A DNA stretch of 64,000 nucleotides from Chrysomallon squamiferum (lineage: Eukaryota; Mollusca; Gastropoda; Neomphalida; Peltospiridae), in NCBI GenBank assembly GCA_012295275.1, contig CM022671.1, positions 12,457,678-12,521,677 on the forward strand. The letters are read 5' to 3'. Below the pieces are notes generated by a model. The model worked only from the letters and a program-made list of their open reading frames with translations. It had not been told where the DNA came from and searched no databases. This document shows, in pieces, positions 38,469-51,958 of the stretch (positions are counted from its first letter, which is position 1; every line of letters begins with the position of its first letter). Made by a program: the position numbers and the translations under genes.

Positions 38469-40710
38469 AATAATAAATAAATTAAAAACGAAAATAAAAT
38501 AAAAAAGAAAAATAATTAAATAGTAGTAGTAGTAGTACTACTTTTTAAATAACAATGGCAATATTTTATTCATCTTATGATAATAACAAAGCAGTTTCTT
38601 GATTACCGCGTATCAGGTATTTATTTAACTGTTTTATTAATATATTTATTATTAATATTATTTAAACCTCTTTAAGAAGTGTATACATTTACTTCTTACT
38701 TACGTTCGCCACTCTCATGTTTCACAACATTAACTATTTATTTATTATAAAAACAACAAACAAAACCAAAAACGTACTTTATTACAACGTACATACCAAT
38801 TATAAAACCATGTTTTTTCTTCTTATTATTAGTCTATCAGCTTATCGTAACCTTTTTAAAAAATATTTATTATTATTTTTTATTCTCATTTTTTTATTTA
38901 TTTATTAAATTTTATTTAGTTCAGGAATTACGTGCTAAAGATAATGATAAAATAATACCAGTATTTATAATCGAGAGAAAAATTGTATTTATAATAATGA
39001 TGATGGTGATGATGATGATGATGATGATGATAATAATAATAAAAACACGTAGAATGTTATGGGTTTTGGGGTTTTTTTTAAGCGAAAATGTTTCGCTATG
39101 CATTGCAAAAAATATTATCAACCACTGTATGTAACTCTAATTTTTTAATACAACAGGTTTTACCGAAATCTGTTCGAAGACTAACATGTATAACCCGGAA
39201 ATTGCTGTAATTATATAAAGTACGGTATTTTAGTACTACATTAATCTTTAAAAAGTACAGTAATAAAAAGTATTATAATATAATAATACAGAACACAGGT
39301 CATCAGTTAAATCATTTATTTAAAAACAATAATTTTCTATAAGATTCCTGAAAATATACATGGACGCCAAATATAATCAGTTTTTTTTCCTTCTGAAAGA
39401 TAAAATATTTTACAATTTCTTTGATTGATTAATTAATTTATTTCTATGTACGTGTAATCAGAATTATACATTTTTCAGGCAGTTGTGACCTTTGATCAGG
39501 CAGCCACGTTATGGCTTCCATTAACAGATCTTCCCAACGTCTAATATCTACACAAAGGTGCAAGAATTTGACAATATGGGAAACTTACTAGGTGATCATA
39601 AACTAATTCTAAGCAAAATTGGAAAATAAATAAGTAAATAAAATTAAAAGTACAACAAAAGCCCCACCAGAAAGACCTGAAGTTGCAGGTTTACGTAATT
39701 AAAATAACCTGAGAACTACATAGTCGTTCTCTCCACTCTGGTCCTGTATTAATATGTTAATAGCAGCAGGACGTAGCGTCAAGATAAAATACATTACTTC
39801 ATCTGTCTCATCAACAAATATTTTTGATTTTGGGCGAAATCGCATTTTCTTTTCATTTCACCTAACTTGTAAAACATAATCATGGTCAGTAACATTATAA
39901 CGTGAAAAATAGTGTGTGTGTGTAGATATGTACGCACACACACACAAGTAGAAAATGCATTTGTTTCTTTATTCATTTCTTGTAGAAGTTTTACTCATAA
40001 CAACAAAAACAAAATCCATCAGCCTTGTATCATACATAAATGATGTATTAACGTGTTAGAAAAACGCTACTGCAAATCTCTCTTTAGGACGATTACTAGC
40101 GGGGGCACGACTGAAACTCTTTCATCAAAAACAGTGATATGTTACAAGATAACCAATACTAAGTCAGTTTAGATGTAAGATGTTGTTCAGTATTAATTAG
40201 GTGCCTCTTCCTCCCTTTCAATAGCTAGATAAACTGGTGACATACTCAGATCGATTAGAATGATATATCATAAATTATAACTCGATCAATAGTACAATCA
40301 TGATGATGATGATACAAAGTGATCAGGCACGGTAACAGATATTTAATTAACACCTATGTGGTTACTGCAATACACGATTAACGTACACGAAGCGTAGATG
40401 TTGTTTTATTGTGATCCAAGTCGAAACTGTAGAATGAACTAAACTTCTTTATTATTCTTTGGCTTGGCTGTCATTTAGCAGGAATACAATAATTAATGAG
40501 TTCACACAAGTAAAAGAAAAATAAACTAATGTGCATATTAAAGCAATAAAAGCACACAACACTTCATATCTTACTGTTAGTAAATGAAAAGATAGGGTTA
40601 AGTTAAATTAACAAGTGAATGAAAATAGTTGCAGTCTCTTTAAATAAATTCACCTGACAGCGTTTAATAGGTGTATGTGATTTAATACTAAGTTAACAGA
40701 AATTCATAGG

Positions 40711-40767
40711 TTACCAAAAACGTTTTGCATTGGTGAATGAACAATTCTACTATTAAGGAAATCCTAT
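40711..40767 (+). repeat. Dispersed 57-base repeat, copy 1
   Basis: From TTACCAAAAACG to GGAAATCCTAT, this is nearly identical to 43432-43489 in the same orientation, with a handful of substitutions. It may be a fragment of a mobile element; no ORF or terminal repeats are seen. Confidence 0.75.
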
Positions 40768-41009
40768 ATAACTAAATATGTGTTTATTTTTGGTTTGTTA
40801 TATACGTGAAATATTGTAAGTTTTTTTGCTGCAGTGTCAGAAGTGTTCTGTTGTGTTTCTAGTGAACTTAAATGTGCTAATTAATAGTTCTTACCCCTGG
40901 TAACTGTTAATTATGTTTATAGATAGAAAACATTTTGAATAGTAAGTGTTTTGTTTGGGTAAAATCCTTATGACATCTTTATTTATTTATTAATTAATTA
41001 TTATTATTA

Positions 41010-41010
41010 T

Positions 41011-41079
<69 letters not shown>
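41010..41079. repeat. (TAC)n microsatellite
   Basis: About 23 TAC/ACT units following a short ATT run. Confidence 0.95.
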
Positions 41080-41757
41080 GCTGATGAGCCAATATAGTTA
41101 GATGCGCTGTAAGAGAACTTGCTGGGCCGTATATCGATATTCCACTATAAAAAATAAATATCAAAATATAATGAAATAAAAATAAAATAATAATAATAAT
41201 AATCCGATATAATTAACTTAATTATTAAATGGTGGCTGCATTATATTTTATGCTAATCATTTCAAACTATTTAGAAAATTATAGTAGTTTATTTAAAGAA
41301 CCATTAACGAAGTTTGCTGGTGCGGTTCCATGATTTGAGAAAAAAGGACTGACAGACCGATAAAGGTGCACAATTGTCTATCGAGGCTCTTATTTGATCT
41401 GCATATCTCTTTAAAAACTATTTTCATTTCATTCCAGGTCCTTAATCAGTAACGCTGACTGGGAGTGTTTTTGATTTTAATTTGTATTAATTTTATTGCT
41501 TTCTGTTTATTTCTTTATTTTTGTTTTTTGTTTGTTTTATTATCAGGCAATACTTTTAAATCACAGTTAAAATCACAGTTAATTTTGTTAGGTTGTTTTA
41601 AACAATCGAGATGAACAATGCTATCGATTTTTACATCATTTCATATATCAAAACGAAGACAAAGATAATTTATTCGTAAATTCAAAAAGTACTGAATACT
41701 ATTTAAGTCTCGATAAAATTAACAGTCGTCTGATTTTTGCATAATATAAGAAAACAA

Positions 41758-41835
41758 TGCGAGAGAGGAAACTCACTGACCCACTCGGTACTCTTACTGC
41801 TCAGCAGAAAGGAATCTTTTAACGGCCCATTGACC

Positions 41836-41889
<54 letters not shown>

Positions 41890-42025
41890 GTAAATAAATA
41901 AAAATAAATAAATTAAAATGATAAATCTCTCCAAACCTCCAAACAAACGAATAAAGAAAAAAATGAAAATCTAAGTATTTCATAAACTAATCGATGCACA
42001 CTGGATGGAACAGCAAAACGACTTC
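41758..42025 (+). repeat. Decayed molluscan dispersed repeat split by (AAT)n
   Basis: GAGAGAGGAAACTCACTGAC, then GCAGAAAGGAATCTTTTAA, and after the (AAT)n array at 41837-41889, GCACACTGGATGGAACAGC. These follow the order GAGAGGAAAC... AGCAAGGGATCTTTTA... GTGCACTGGCTGGAACGAG of a repeat I recall as abundant in molluscs. The middle is lost or replaced by the microsatellite. Assignment is from memory. Confidence 0.45.
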
Positions 42026-42270
42026 AAAGTGTAAGTTACAAACGCATTAATAATTTTGTTTAATATACGTCATCCAATACCTGCGGCATTTTTCCTCTGT
42101 CAAGATTATTTTTTTTCCCATTTATATATCTCGTACTAATTAAAGGGAAAATGCAGTAACATCATTTGTTATTCCAGTAATCAAAAATAACAGAATATGT
42201 ATCTAACAATCATTAATAAATAAAGGTGTGTCGATGTTGCAGAATGTTTGCATCAAATGCTATGCGTCGT

Positions 42271-42370
42271 AATGTCCACAGCCTAATGTAAGAAAGAATG
42301 TCCACAGCCTAATGTAAGAATGAATGGACTCAGCCTAATGTAAGAATGAATGGACTCAGCCTAATATTTG
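42271..42370. repeat. 26-base tandem repeat, four copies
   Basis: The core CAGCCTAATGTAAGAA recurs every 26 bases (GCCT at 42281, 42307, 42333 and 42359). The first two copies share GTCCACAG and the last two GGACTCAG, which suggests pairwise duplication. Confidence 0.9.
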
Positions 42371-43431
42371 GCAGATCTAATTTTTTTCTTCTTTATTTGA
42401 AATTCATTTCTTCTTGAATACACTATTTCCAGAACTGTGAGAATACCTCCCTGCCCTGAAACCCTGGATTCACCCATGATATAGTTATAATGGTAAATAG
42501 CTACTTGTTTTCAAACCTCATGTGTTAACTACATAAGAATCGTGTGTGTTTTGTCAAGTGATATATATATCAAGACGTCCTGTATGATTTCTAGTCATGG
42601 TAAAATGTTAATTCCGACAGTGGGCGGTTTTGACCAGTTTTAATCATGGACAAAACTCGTTTACTGACTGACCAGACGGTTCATTTTTCACTCGGAATGT
42701 TTCTGACAGACAGCTAATTGGTGTATTCATCTGTTATGTGTACCATTATTTTTTATGTAAAGGAAAATATCATTTGAAGTTTTCTTTTCTTTTTTTTTTT
42801 TCTTTTTTTTATCTGAATAAAAAACAAGAAATTTAAAAATAACTTCCTTATTATCTTTTTATCTGCAGTATTCTGTTTAACGAATATAAATATCGTATAG
42901 GGACTTTTTAATAGGATATTAAAAGGTGAATATTAGAACTTAGAATGCAGAAAATAAATAAAATATGTCTGTCGGTGATGTTCCTGATTAAAATAAAACT
43001 AAAATTATTGCTACGTATATTAAAAATGTAACCCCCCGCACAAAAAACAAAATTGCCTGCAAAACAAAACACACGCACAAACAAAAAAAAACACCCAGAA
43101 ATATTTGCTGCTTTGATTTGATTTTCTAATACGTGGGTGCTGATGAACAGCTGAACAGGTGTATTTCACTATTAGTTTTATCCTGTCCTTTTCTCTTCTT
43201 TTTTAATGTTCTGTGATACTGAACATGCTTTCTGGTATCTGCGTCACAGTCAAACATTTTATTTGAATCTAGGCTTGCCATGAGAAACTCGTGACTATGT
43301 AACCTCCAGCCAGCGTTCACCAGGATAAATGCAAACGAAACAACGTGGAGATTAGCTTATAAATAAAACTCTACCACTTAGCGTAGGAGTGCACTTCCTT
43401 TTGTCCTGATGAACTCACGTTTGTAAAGATA

Positions 43432-43489
43432 TTACCCAAAACGTTTTGTATTGTCGAATGAACAATTCCACTATTAAGGAAATCCTATC
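43432..43489 (+). repeat. Dispersed 57-base repeat, copy 2
   Basis: Same orientation as 40711-40767, sharing ACGTTTTG, GAATGAACAATTC and CTATTAAGGAAATCCTAT. Confidence 0.75.
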
Positions 43490-43855
43490 GATTGATTTGG
43501 GTATTCACCACGGCTAACTGGAGACAGAATGTTCCTCACTGAATGGCAGGAGATGAACGTTGAAATAATTCATCACTTTACATTCAATTACGAAATGTTG
43601 CTGTTGTGGCTTAACTTGGAGATTTTAATTTGACGTCGAGACATCATACGTAAGACGTGATGTGAAAGAAAAAGAAAAATACTCTTTGTTTTCTCTCCTT
43701 GGGATGCTTGGACAAGGTAGGTGTCCGTAGAAGCATTTTTAAAACACTTATACTTATTTAATAATAATCTTTTTTCTATTTATTAGTTATTTCTTAATGG
43801 TAATTTTTAATTAACACACATATATATAGATAGATATCAAGAAAATTTCGTTTTC

Positions 43856-43856
43856 A

Positions 43857-43917
<61 letters not shown>

Positions 43918-43935
43918 TATTGATGATGATGATGA
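43856..43935. repeat. (AAT)n then (GAT)n microsatellite
   Basis: About 20 AAT units to 43914, then five GAT units. Confidence 0.95.
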
Positions 43936-45638
43936 TAACTGATGATAAAAATAACGAGTACCCTGGCTTGCATGAAATTTGAATGGTTTAGGTACACCTA
44001 GCAGATTATTTCAACGTTTCTTTTTGCCTGTTGTTAAAAGAAATCAAACTAACATAGATTTTTGAATTATTTTTTTTTTTTTTATTTTACTTTATTTTAT
44101 TTTTTTAAATATATTTAAATACTTTTTTTTTCTTTCTTTTATGGGGGAAAATACAATAACATATTTTTCCATCAGTGAAAGACTGAGTTTTAATAATGTA
44201 TAGAAAATACAGTAAAACAAAAATCAACAAAACAAACTGAGTGAACATAGTTTTATGTTCATTGATACATCAGCATCTTACGGTGATTAGATGATGAACA
44301 TATGCTTTTCAGTCAGAAAGACATAAGAAAATAAGTATTGTCAACACACAGTGATATATTAATAGATTAGATTAGCTGGTAGGAGTGAACAGTCATTAAA
44401 TACTGTAAATTTAAAAGATGGTGTTAATATGAGAAATTCTAAATGAAAATAATAAAACAATCTATTATGAGCTTTTGAAAAGTAATAATAATCATGGATA
44501 AACTTCAAGATAATTATAGATTTTAAATATTAAAAAACCATATCAAAACAAAGAACCACAAAAAATACAACAAAACAATAATTAAGTATCTTTACATATT
44601 AACCCTTCACAAACACAGAAGGAATTTCAGTTTGCTTTGGAGAAATTCATAACACAAATGAAAGCATTTTGAAACGGGCTACATTAATACAAAATTATCA
44701 GTTTTAGAAATGTTAGTAACTGAACGTGACACTAGGGATGTTTTTCGATGACTACTTAAGAAAACCAGGCTTTGGTCTGGGAACGCTGCATTTTAACATC
44801 ATGTCTACAGGGAATGTGTGTTTTTGATCAATATTTATGTTCCGTATTACAGAATCCACAGAGAATTGTGGAAGCTAAATATTACTGACGGTTGTGAGAG
44901 TAACAAATTAGAAACTCTGCTGCTCGGTCATTTGCACGTGAACTGTAACCAGTTAACAACCTGGAAGTAGACGTTAATTTTTATCTCTGTTTGATTTTCT
45001 CTAACTTTTAGTGTTTAATATAATTACTATTTATAATAGCTTTTGAATAATTACCGTTTCCTCTGTTATTGCTGTGTTATCTTGTTTGTTTTTTCCAGAG
45101 GATGTAAGTTATATTTTTATTAGTTCATATTGATATTACTGTTTTAAAGATAGATAAAACCAACACAATTACTCCTACTATCATTCCTTCTATTACTACT
45201 GCTATAGCCTCTACCACTGATACCAATACTTCTACTACTACTGCTACTTCTAAATCTACTGTTACTACTACTGTCACGTCTACAATTATTACAATTAATG
45301 ATACAGATGTAACAATTAACTTATAAAATCATAAAGGAAGATTATTATTATTATTATTGAATTCTTACAATTTTAACTACCACCAGCATTTTATTTGAAG
45401 AACTTGTAAATATTCACAAAAGAGTTTTAAACATCAGTGTTAATAAAAGCAGTTTTTCTGGAGATTAGGTGTTTGTGGGAAAGCTCCAAACCAAGGCTTG
45501 TTAAACTACGCACTCACCTGACAGCTCTGCTTCCCGTTTTACTTGTCAAAACAAATATTTTTCACTTTCTATTTTTTCTTTACTTATTTTTTCATTTTTA
45601 TTTTCTGTGATAATTTTTAAATACCATTTTGTTGTTTC

Positions 45639-45640
<2 letters not shown>

Positions 45641-45672
<32 letters not shown>
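45641..45672. repeat. Poly(T) tract
   Basis: Run of 32 T on the plus strand; it could be the A-tail of a minus-strand retroposon, but no element body is recognised next to it. Confidence 0.9.
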
Positions 45673-45675
<3 letters not shown>

Positions 45676-46764
45676 TTTGTAATTTACATTTGAATTTAGT
45701 TATTACTTTAATTTTTATCCTTGGTGTTTGTGTTTTTGAAGTTATCTCTTTCTTTAAAGAATTCGTTTCACTCTTATTTTTGGGGGATTTTTTTTAATCC
45801 ACACATAATTTATAATGAATATTGCACTTTCCTTAATACAGTTACAAATGAAACAAAATAAAACAATGTATCTAGTAAGTAAAGCAATATAGTCAAATAC
45901 ATTACTGATTTATATAAATCTACAAAACACAAAAAACAACAACTAAACATGAATTCTATTATTTTGATATACATACAATAAACCAGTGAGCTATGCCCTC
46001 TTTGCAGATTATGACAATTGGATGTCTAGGTGTTCGGGGCCAAAATAAGAGAAATGGCGTGCTGGATTACTTAAAAGGTTAAATTATAATCTTTATTATA
46101 TGCATTTAAAATGTATTCAAACAGAACGTGTTCAGTTATTACATAAGTAATGTAGAAATGTTCTGTAATTCTGAATATAACATAAAATAAAAACAGGTAA
46201 TTTAGGAAAAGTCACCGTCCTAAACTCACTAAGTTAAGCTAGCTCATTTATGTTTACATTTACCCAATCCAACAGAAATTTTAACATATAAAATTATTTG
46301 GGTTTTTAAAAATATATTTGGCATAATAAAACTGAAAAGCTAAATGAACTTGAATAATGCAATATTTTATAAGAGCTTAAAATGCATATAGATTAGAAGA
46401 ATGTTCTTATAAAACTGTAAGTGAACAATGTTTTAATCTGTAACAAAACCACCAGCCAATGATTTCACTGCACATGGTGAATATTTTATAAAGCGCAAAC
46501 TGAACATATATCAGTTTAGGTACAATTACAAGAGAAACAAAACCAACAAAATATAAATCAAACTTTATTTGGTATAATAACAACGAAATATGTGTAGCAA
46601 ATACAGTCTTTATATAAACGCTATTTCTATAATGGTTTATAACTGACTTACCGAATGTACTTGGAGACTTATTAACGTATAATACTTAAAATTTCGTTGC
46701 TTCATTAATAAAAATCATTAAAACTTTTAGTTAGATTATTAACATGATGATAATAACAAATAAT

Positions 46765-46830
46765 AGTAGAAATAGTACTAGTAGAGGTAGTAGCAAAAGC
46801 AGCAGTCGTAGTCGTAGTAGCAGTAATAAA

Positions 46831-46890
<60 letters not shown>

Positions 46891-46898
46891 AAGAAGAA
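46765..46898. repeat. Compound trinucleotide array
   Basis: Degenerate AGT/AGC/CGT triplets (46765-46826), then (AAT)n (46829-46860), then (AAG)n (46861-46898). All share one triplet register, as if successive point changes spread through one ancestral array. Confidence 0.9.
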
Positions 46899-49170
46899 AT
46901 ATAATTTTAAAAATATATTTATTCGTACTTGTAGACTTAACATTGTCTAATCAGAAAGTATAACTAGAAAGCAGAAGTGGACAAGTTTCAGTGACCTATA
47001 GTTACAAGAATAAAAACAATTACACACTAATAAATGTCAAACATTCTGTCCACGGGCAGAGAGATACAGATAATGTAATTAGAATGACTATATGTCTGAA
47101 GTGATATTTCTTAACTGTAAAATAAACTTAATATATTTGCTATATCTTATACGACACCAGATTAAATAATTGATATTCCGTTAAACGTTTCCTGTACACC
47201 TTGCAGTAATACGCGATTGTAAAGTAAGACATTACAGGAGCAGACACCAGAAAACTTTAAAGATAATCGTAAATTCTGTTATAATCAGAACGAAACAGAA
47301 TTTGTTTTACATCGGAAGATCTTTCTTTGATGCGCTGCAAATGTTTACATTGATAATGAAAAATAAACGTCATTAACATTTATGGGAAACAATTAAGTCG
47401 GCGAAAATAGATTGATACTTACTGAATTACATGGTGGATTAACACAACACTTCGTTTATTGACATTGTTGAAACAGAATATATTTACTGATAGATAATGC
47501 ATTTACGTCTCATTTATTTATTGGAAATACACACATACACACAAACATAGACAAGCACACAATTCTATTTTGTTTCGCCATTTATTCAGTTTCTCTTTAC
47601 GTACTTCCAATTATGTAAAAGTAAATATTTGACATTAAAATAATTATTTCATTCACTTGACAATATCTGCAGTCTAATTCAACGTTTTTAACAGTCAGAG
47701 ACAGTATTGCTATTTTGGTTTAATAAAACTGTCAATTGTGATGAACAAATAACTGAAAGGATTTATTAAAGTTATCTTCAATCAAAACTGGATTTTGAAA
47801 GGATTAGTGCCGAGCCGACAGATTAAAGAGAATCAATAAGAACATTTTGAGAATTTCAGATTTGACACAATTATTAGTTTGTAAAATCCTTATGCATTAA
47901 ATAAATTTTACTTGTTTTTTATTAGTTTCCTTTATCGATTTCTTTGTTTTATACTTTATCTTATTTTTTATTGTATTCTGTGGCAAACTTATATTTTTGA
48001 GGTTCTGAAGTTTTTAATCGGGTCCTTGGTCACCAGAAACGAGGTGTAGATAACAACTGTCATCTTCTTCAGTGGTACTGCTCCATGGAAACACCAATCT
48101 TTTTATTAACCATACACAACGTCTTCTCAGATTTTTAAATTAAAATTGCAATGTTAGATTATTTCACATTTCAGTGTCACTGGTGTGAATACAAATTTTC
48201 TAAGTTTAATGTTTTCACGTTTTGGGGAACGACAGTTAGTTAAAAGAATGGTGAAATAAATCATAGAAAATATATTTTGTTTTAGAAACAAGTGAGTATA
48301 CCTATTAAATGGAGTACAGCTTACACATAGCAAGGCCTGAACACTTCAGTAGATCTAATAAATGCACGCGATATGGACTAAAATGGCTTCTGAGGCCCAT
48401 TCGCGCTTTGAAGCTTTGGCATCATTCGTGTCTTTGTAGACCACTCTGGCTGTACTGTTACTTTGTCGATAAGATAGCGGCTTCATTTCTTTAGAAAGGG
48501 ATGCCAATAAATAAACAGATATACATCATTCAAAATCGACTATAACAAATTATTAACATTACAGTTTGTATTTGCATCATACAGTCGTCACCCAGTATAA
48601 CGGGTGTAGTGGAGGGAGGTTTAAAACATTAAAACATGTAGATTTACTGCTTCCACTTCTCTGTGCGACTCCTTGCGTACGTGCTCTCAGAAATACGAGT
48701 TATGATATTTTCCAAATAACTATTGGTTTAGCGTATCATGGATAGTTATATCTAGTAAACACGATCAAAGGGCCTTGGAAATATTATTAAAGGCAATAAC
48801 TCAGCTCTGCCTATCTCATCGTGATTGAAACGCGTGATTCAATCAACAGCATCTGCTATTTAATTACTAAAGAAAAAAGAAAGCAGCTGGTGAATAATTC
48901 CACTTTGAAGCAGTCTGAAAAATTCAGAATAATCGAATAACAGGATTACACACCGCTGTACATGTAACCTTTGAAAAAATACGTCAGTAATAAAACAAAT
49001 CTTAAAATGATTTCTTGGAGTTATCTGCTATTTTTGAATGTACGTATTTTCTAAATTTAAATAGATGCGGATTATAAATAACAAAATATATTTTATACAG
49101 CTTAATAAAACTAAACATCAGTACTTTAGTTTAGATCTCCGACATCACGGTCTCTGTAGGTAAATAGGTT

Positions 49171-49178
49171 TGACGTCA
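49171..49178. promoter_or_regulatory. CRE palindrome upstream of the gene at 49.4 kb
   Basis: TGACGTCA lies about 190 bases before the start codon at 49359. A possible donor CTGTAG|GTAAAT is just upstream (about 49159), so the site may be in an intron or promoter. Confidence 0.4.
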
Positions 49179-49256
49179 TGCTTATGTCAGATGGAAGTGT
49201 ATTTATATTTTTGCTGTTATTTGATAAATTAAACTGTTGTTTTTCGATCTTTGCAG

Positions 49257-51284
49257 ATGAAAAGAAAAAAAATTAACCATTGAAAATCAACAAATCATCT
49301 TTTCCTGATCTTATCAAGAATCAGACAATCTGCAGGGAAAACGAGAAAAGAAATAAACATGAGAACCGAGAACTATAATATGCTCTTTTTATGTTTCGTC
49401 ATTGGAAAATGTCATTCGGCAATTTCCGAAAAACCTCGTTGTGAGTTTCCAGATTTTCTTCAAACGAGTGATACGAAGCCTTGGATGTTAAACCACACTG
49501 ACACGCTGGTGACGTACTACATAAACCGTGGAGTTATGTCAGCCTACGACTGTCGCAAGGAAACGCGGGAATGTTCTAGCTTTAAACGAGTCTGCTGGAT
49601 GTCCTTTGCCGGAAATAAATTTCTAGTTAAACACTTAGAATCAGATTTTAAAAATAAATATCTCTGTATGCAATTTCTTAGACGCAGTCGAAGCATTGTT
49701 CAAATCAGAATCTCACACACCAAGAACGGCAAGTCGAGTAAATATTTGTGTAATTCACATTACCTGTCGCTTGATCCTTGGCCTTGGATTTCAGAAGAAC
49801 ATTTCAAGGATGCCCAAGAAGATTGTCCGTTTTCCGGTGGATACAATTTTGAATTGTTTTATTTCGATCGTTACGGCGAGCAGGCAAAATGTGGCGACGC
49901 GATTCCGCCTGTCAGGATAGAAAGTGACTGCGGACCGAAAGAAGGAGTCGTCTTTAATTTTCAGAGTAAGAGCTGCGTGCACAAACAGAGTAACTTTGAT
50001 ATCGTGCAGCATACAACGTGTGTCGCTTCTTGGAGTGATAAGGGTGACGGATTTGCCGTTCTGCGGAAAGCAAATGACCGCTATTTCTGGTGCATGCGAG
50101 TCAGTTATGGGCCTGATGGAGACGTGGCAAAGGTAATCGTATTCCTTGACTGGATGTGCGACTATTCTCAAAACATTACAAGAACGAAAAGACATATTGA
50201 GTTTCAGAAGCTGGAAAAACGAAACGTCACAGACGTATGTACAGACGAGTTTTACGGCTGTGCATTGATGTACGAGTTCTGTCATACAAAATGGCAATAT
50301 CTTTGTCCTAAAACATGCGGCGAATGCAGCAGCAGTGCTTCCACAAATCCTTGCTCCTTTCCACAAAGTATTGTTGGAAACTGGATAATGAGCGATCTCT
50401 CAGAAAAGTTAATCTTTGTTATAAAACAAACGACATTTCTAATGCCGCAGTATGGAGAGTTTCAATGTATAACTTTCAGACATCAAACAATGCCTCTGAG
50501 GAGAGTTTTGCTTCGAAAATTTCGAAATGGTTGTTATCCGCGTTTCATGTGCTTTCAGTTCGACTTGGCAGCTCCGTCAGTTATGCGCATGCGTCTGAGT
50601 AACATGCTAATATGGCCTGTGACTCTTTCCGACGAGAACATATGCAAAAAAGAACAATTTGTGACAGCAACGAATGTCCGTCGTTTGAACCATTCTCCTT
50701 TCATGAGACCTTACCGCAGCCTAGTCAAAGTGAGCTCCCAGCCTCACAGGGTGGCTTGCAGTTTGCCCGGCAGACTTCCTCACGTCGTGTCTTTTGTAGA
50801 TCGCTATGGCAAGATCGGGTGCTTAACACAAGATACAGTTTCTTTTCCCAGGAAGTTGTTTCTCTCCTATAACACTGGTAGCTCGATTAAACACCACAGA
50901 ACGTTTAACTGTATCGGTGCTCTTAGACATATTGGTAGCTATCGCTCAGTTATCACCAGCACAGAAAATGCTGAGGCAGAATTCTTTTGTTGGATAATAG
51001 TACGTTTAGATCTCATTCTACAGGTACCAGCTGCTACATGTAATTCACTGACAGCAGAATACATACTCAGTGGTAGAAAGGAGTTCGCGAATCATCTAAT
51101 TAACAGTTACGAAGTGATGAACGCAACAACAGAATGTGAAGACTTTTATGCAATGGATACTCGCCTTACTGAAAACTGGAATCAGCTTCCGTATGTTGGA
51201 AGTTGCGACACTCTGTATATAGGTTACCTGCAGATATCAATTTTTATATTTTATTGTCTAGGATTTCAGTATTGTGAGATTTGA
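49257..51284 (+). CDS. Secreted Cys-rich protein with ShKT-like module, two-half architecture
   Basis: The coding part is 49359-51284 (641 residues, one exon). A 5'UTR acceptor TTTGCAG ends at 49256, and the leader holds an 8-codon uORF at 49257. The start MRTENYNMLFLCFVIG is signal-like. Half 1 (residues 28-250) begins CEFP and has Cys 103 followed by MQF...IRIS, then CPFSGG with FDRYGEQAKC and CMRV near 245. A ShKT-like module follows: C294, C301, C308, C316, C320, C323. Half 2 (332-550) repeats the plan: CSFP, CFQF...RMRLSN, CSLPG with VDRYGKIGC, and FFCWIIV. The C-terminus is hydrophobic (about 620-637), perhaps a membrane or GPI anchor signal. The layout recalls uncharacterised invertebrate extracellular proteins annotated with the DUF7042/7043/7044 group; that match is from memory. 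Function is unknown. A GT following CAG at 51024 could be an alternative donor. Confidence 0.87.
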
Positions 51285-51308
51285 AAAATAATCCTGTACT
51301 AACATTTT

Positions 51309-51314
51309 AATAAA
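51309..51314 (+). terminator. Poly(A) signal of the Cys-rich gene
   Basis: AATAAA, 25 bases after the stop codon on the coding strand. Confidence 0.6.
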
Positions 51315-51927
51315 TTATCTATCTTATTCTAAAAAAGAATTTGTATGTTTAGAATTCGAAATATATGCACCTTATCATAGTTAACTCTATCGTAAACGAA
51401 TAAAAAAAAAATCATAGATCTTTTTTATATAGATATATTTTAATTTTAAAATCTTCTCAGTCTTCATTTTCTCAATATTTAGTACTAGACAACTTTAACA
51501 AAGGAAAGTTTATTTCTTTCTTGTTTTTTTTTTTTTTTTTTTTTGCTTTTTTTACAAAATAACATATATGTGTATATAAAGATAGTTTATTAAAATATTA
51601 ATCTTGCTTTCTAAACATCCATATTTATGTCCATTTTTGTTCTTAATGTTATATTATGTTCATTTAATTGATTCTTGCAGTATCCTTAGAAATATTATAA
51701 ATTTTTACTTGTATCATTATTTTATCAGTCCTGTATTTTTTGTAAATATGCATTAATATTAACATATATAGCAAGTAAAATTTGAGTTACACAATCGTTA
51801 GACGATCGAGTCTCTTTCTTTGTTGTTTTCACCATATTTCGCCTATTGTTTTCTCTGTAATAAATTATGTTAAGTCGTATGTGCAAAATCTCTTTTAAGA
51901 CTGAGCAAATGAAATTAGGTTATTATC

Positions 51928-51958
<31 letters not shown>

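Larger units (their letters stand above)
37691..49170. other. Gene-poor region between kinase and gene at 49.4 kb
   Basis: About 11.5 kb, AT-rich and dominated by simple repeats. Less AT-rich segments without a recognisable product lie at 37790-37985, 41080-41150, 41750-41830, 44760-44960 and 48000-48850. The segment 48309-48494 has a 61-codon frame, but neither its composition nor its sequence convinces me it is coding. No RNA gene was found. Confidence 0.4.

Noticed and set aside
46731-46950. Poly-Asn/Lys or poly-Leu/Phe frames
   Set aside because: Translation of the trinucleotide array; no start context, splice sites or unique sequence.
48309-48494. 61-codon frame upstream of the Cys-rich gene
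   Set aside because: No signal, domain or splice evidence; ordinary chance length.
49791-50366. Minus-strand frame of 191 codons
   Set aside because: It is antisense to the 641-residue Cys-rich gene, whose cysteine pattern and internal duplication show which strand codes.
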